6,251 bases of DNA from Acidimicrobiaceae bacterium (GTDB taxonomy: Bacteria; Actinomycetota; Acidimicrobiia; Acidimicrobiales; Acidimicrobiaceae): positions 1 through 6,251 of the forward strand of contig JABEUP010000143.1 in the NCBI GenBank assembly GCA_013044365.1, given 5' to 3'. The notes beneath the pieces are model-generated. The model made no database searches. It was not told the DNA's origin and saw nothing but the letters and a program-made list of their open reading frames with translations. A program made the translations under genes and the position numbers. Positions 6,113-6,251 of the stretch are shown one piece after another; within the stretch, counting starts at the first letter, position 1, and the number at the start of each line of letters is the position of its first letter.

Positions 6113-6251
6113 ATGGCAATGGCAAAGAGGTACTTGCCCGAGGTTCGTGACCGAGCAATACGTATGGTCACCGATCATCCGGGTGAATACGCTCCACACT
6201 TGGTAGCTAAAAAGTAAACGGGGATCCGGTTTGCGGTCTCTTCTGGTAACC
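6113..6251 (+). pseudogene. IS3-family transposase OrfA, broken N-terminal part (runs off window)
   Basis: From the ATG at 6113 the frame reads MAMAKRYLPEVRDRAIRMV, then TDHPGEY, the start of the helix-turn-helix DNA-binding domain of IS3 OrfA ('kRy.pEvRdRAvRMV.dh..EY'). It then skips about ten residues expected in the family, gives LVAKK, and stops at TAA 6215-6217 after 34 codons. Read past the stop, the same frame gives TGIRFAVSSGN, aligning with the usual 'GIgsAEtLRN'. The internal deletion, nonsense codon and substitutions show a dead copy, not a sequencing slip alone. OrfB, if present, lies to the right. Confidence 0.7.

Overview
The window looks like part of a surface-polysaccharide (O-antigen, capsule or exopolysaccharide type) gene cluster that ends in a patch of decayed insertion sequences. 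Base composition is near 50% GC. GTG and TTG starts are used, and the transposase remnants resemble IS3- and IS1634-type elements that I associate with actinobacteria (Corynebacterium, Bifidobacterium and mycobacterial relatives). I therefore lean towards a moderate-GC actinobacterium, held loosely because no housekeeping or RNA gene is present.

Layout: (1) 1-495, plus strand, the C-terminal end of a class I SAM-dependent methyltransferase with the Rossmann-like C-terminal domain common in sugar-modifying enzymes. (2) 496-1010, no intact gene; 549-734 may be a fragment of a NeuD/PglD-type acyltransferase. (3) 1011-2105, plus strand, a GT-B-like glycosyltransferase, probably starting at a CTG rather than the GTG 21 bases downstream. 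(4) 2243-3280, minus strand, a complete Gfo/Idh/MocA-family sugar oxidoreductase. It is coupled by an ATGA overlap to an upstream reading frame (3277-3765) that holds one in-frame TAA; that frame is probably a decayed gene, possibly the carbohydrate-binding end of a Wzt-type ABC ATPase. (5) 3820-4308, no recognisable gene, with a 14-bp tandem repeat at 4196-4230. (6) 4309-5547, plus strand, an FkbM-family methyltransferase with an N-terminal Rossmann-like domain and a good ribosome binding site. (7) 5522-6251, an IS graveyard: two inverted copies of the start of an IS1634-like transposase (56-bp arms, 55/56 identical), an IS3-type fragment between them, and the broken start of an IS3 OrfA at the right edge.

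The intact genes fit one job: a nucleotide sugar is modified by the oxidoreductase, a glycosyltransferase adds sugars, and two methyltransferases decorate the glycan. Three of the four main proteins carry a similar small Rossmann-like module (hydrophobic strand, GxG-type loop, then in two of them DxN..G..(V/I)), an informative shared theme. Strand switching, broken genes, IS debris and a glycosyltransferase with outlying arginine codon use all point to a cluster assembled and eroded by recombination. I found no CRISPR, tRNA, rRNA or convincing new defence or mobile system.
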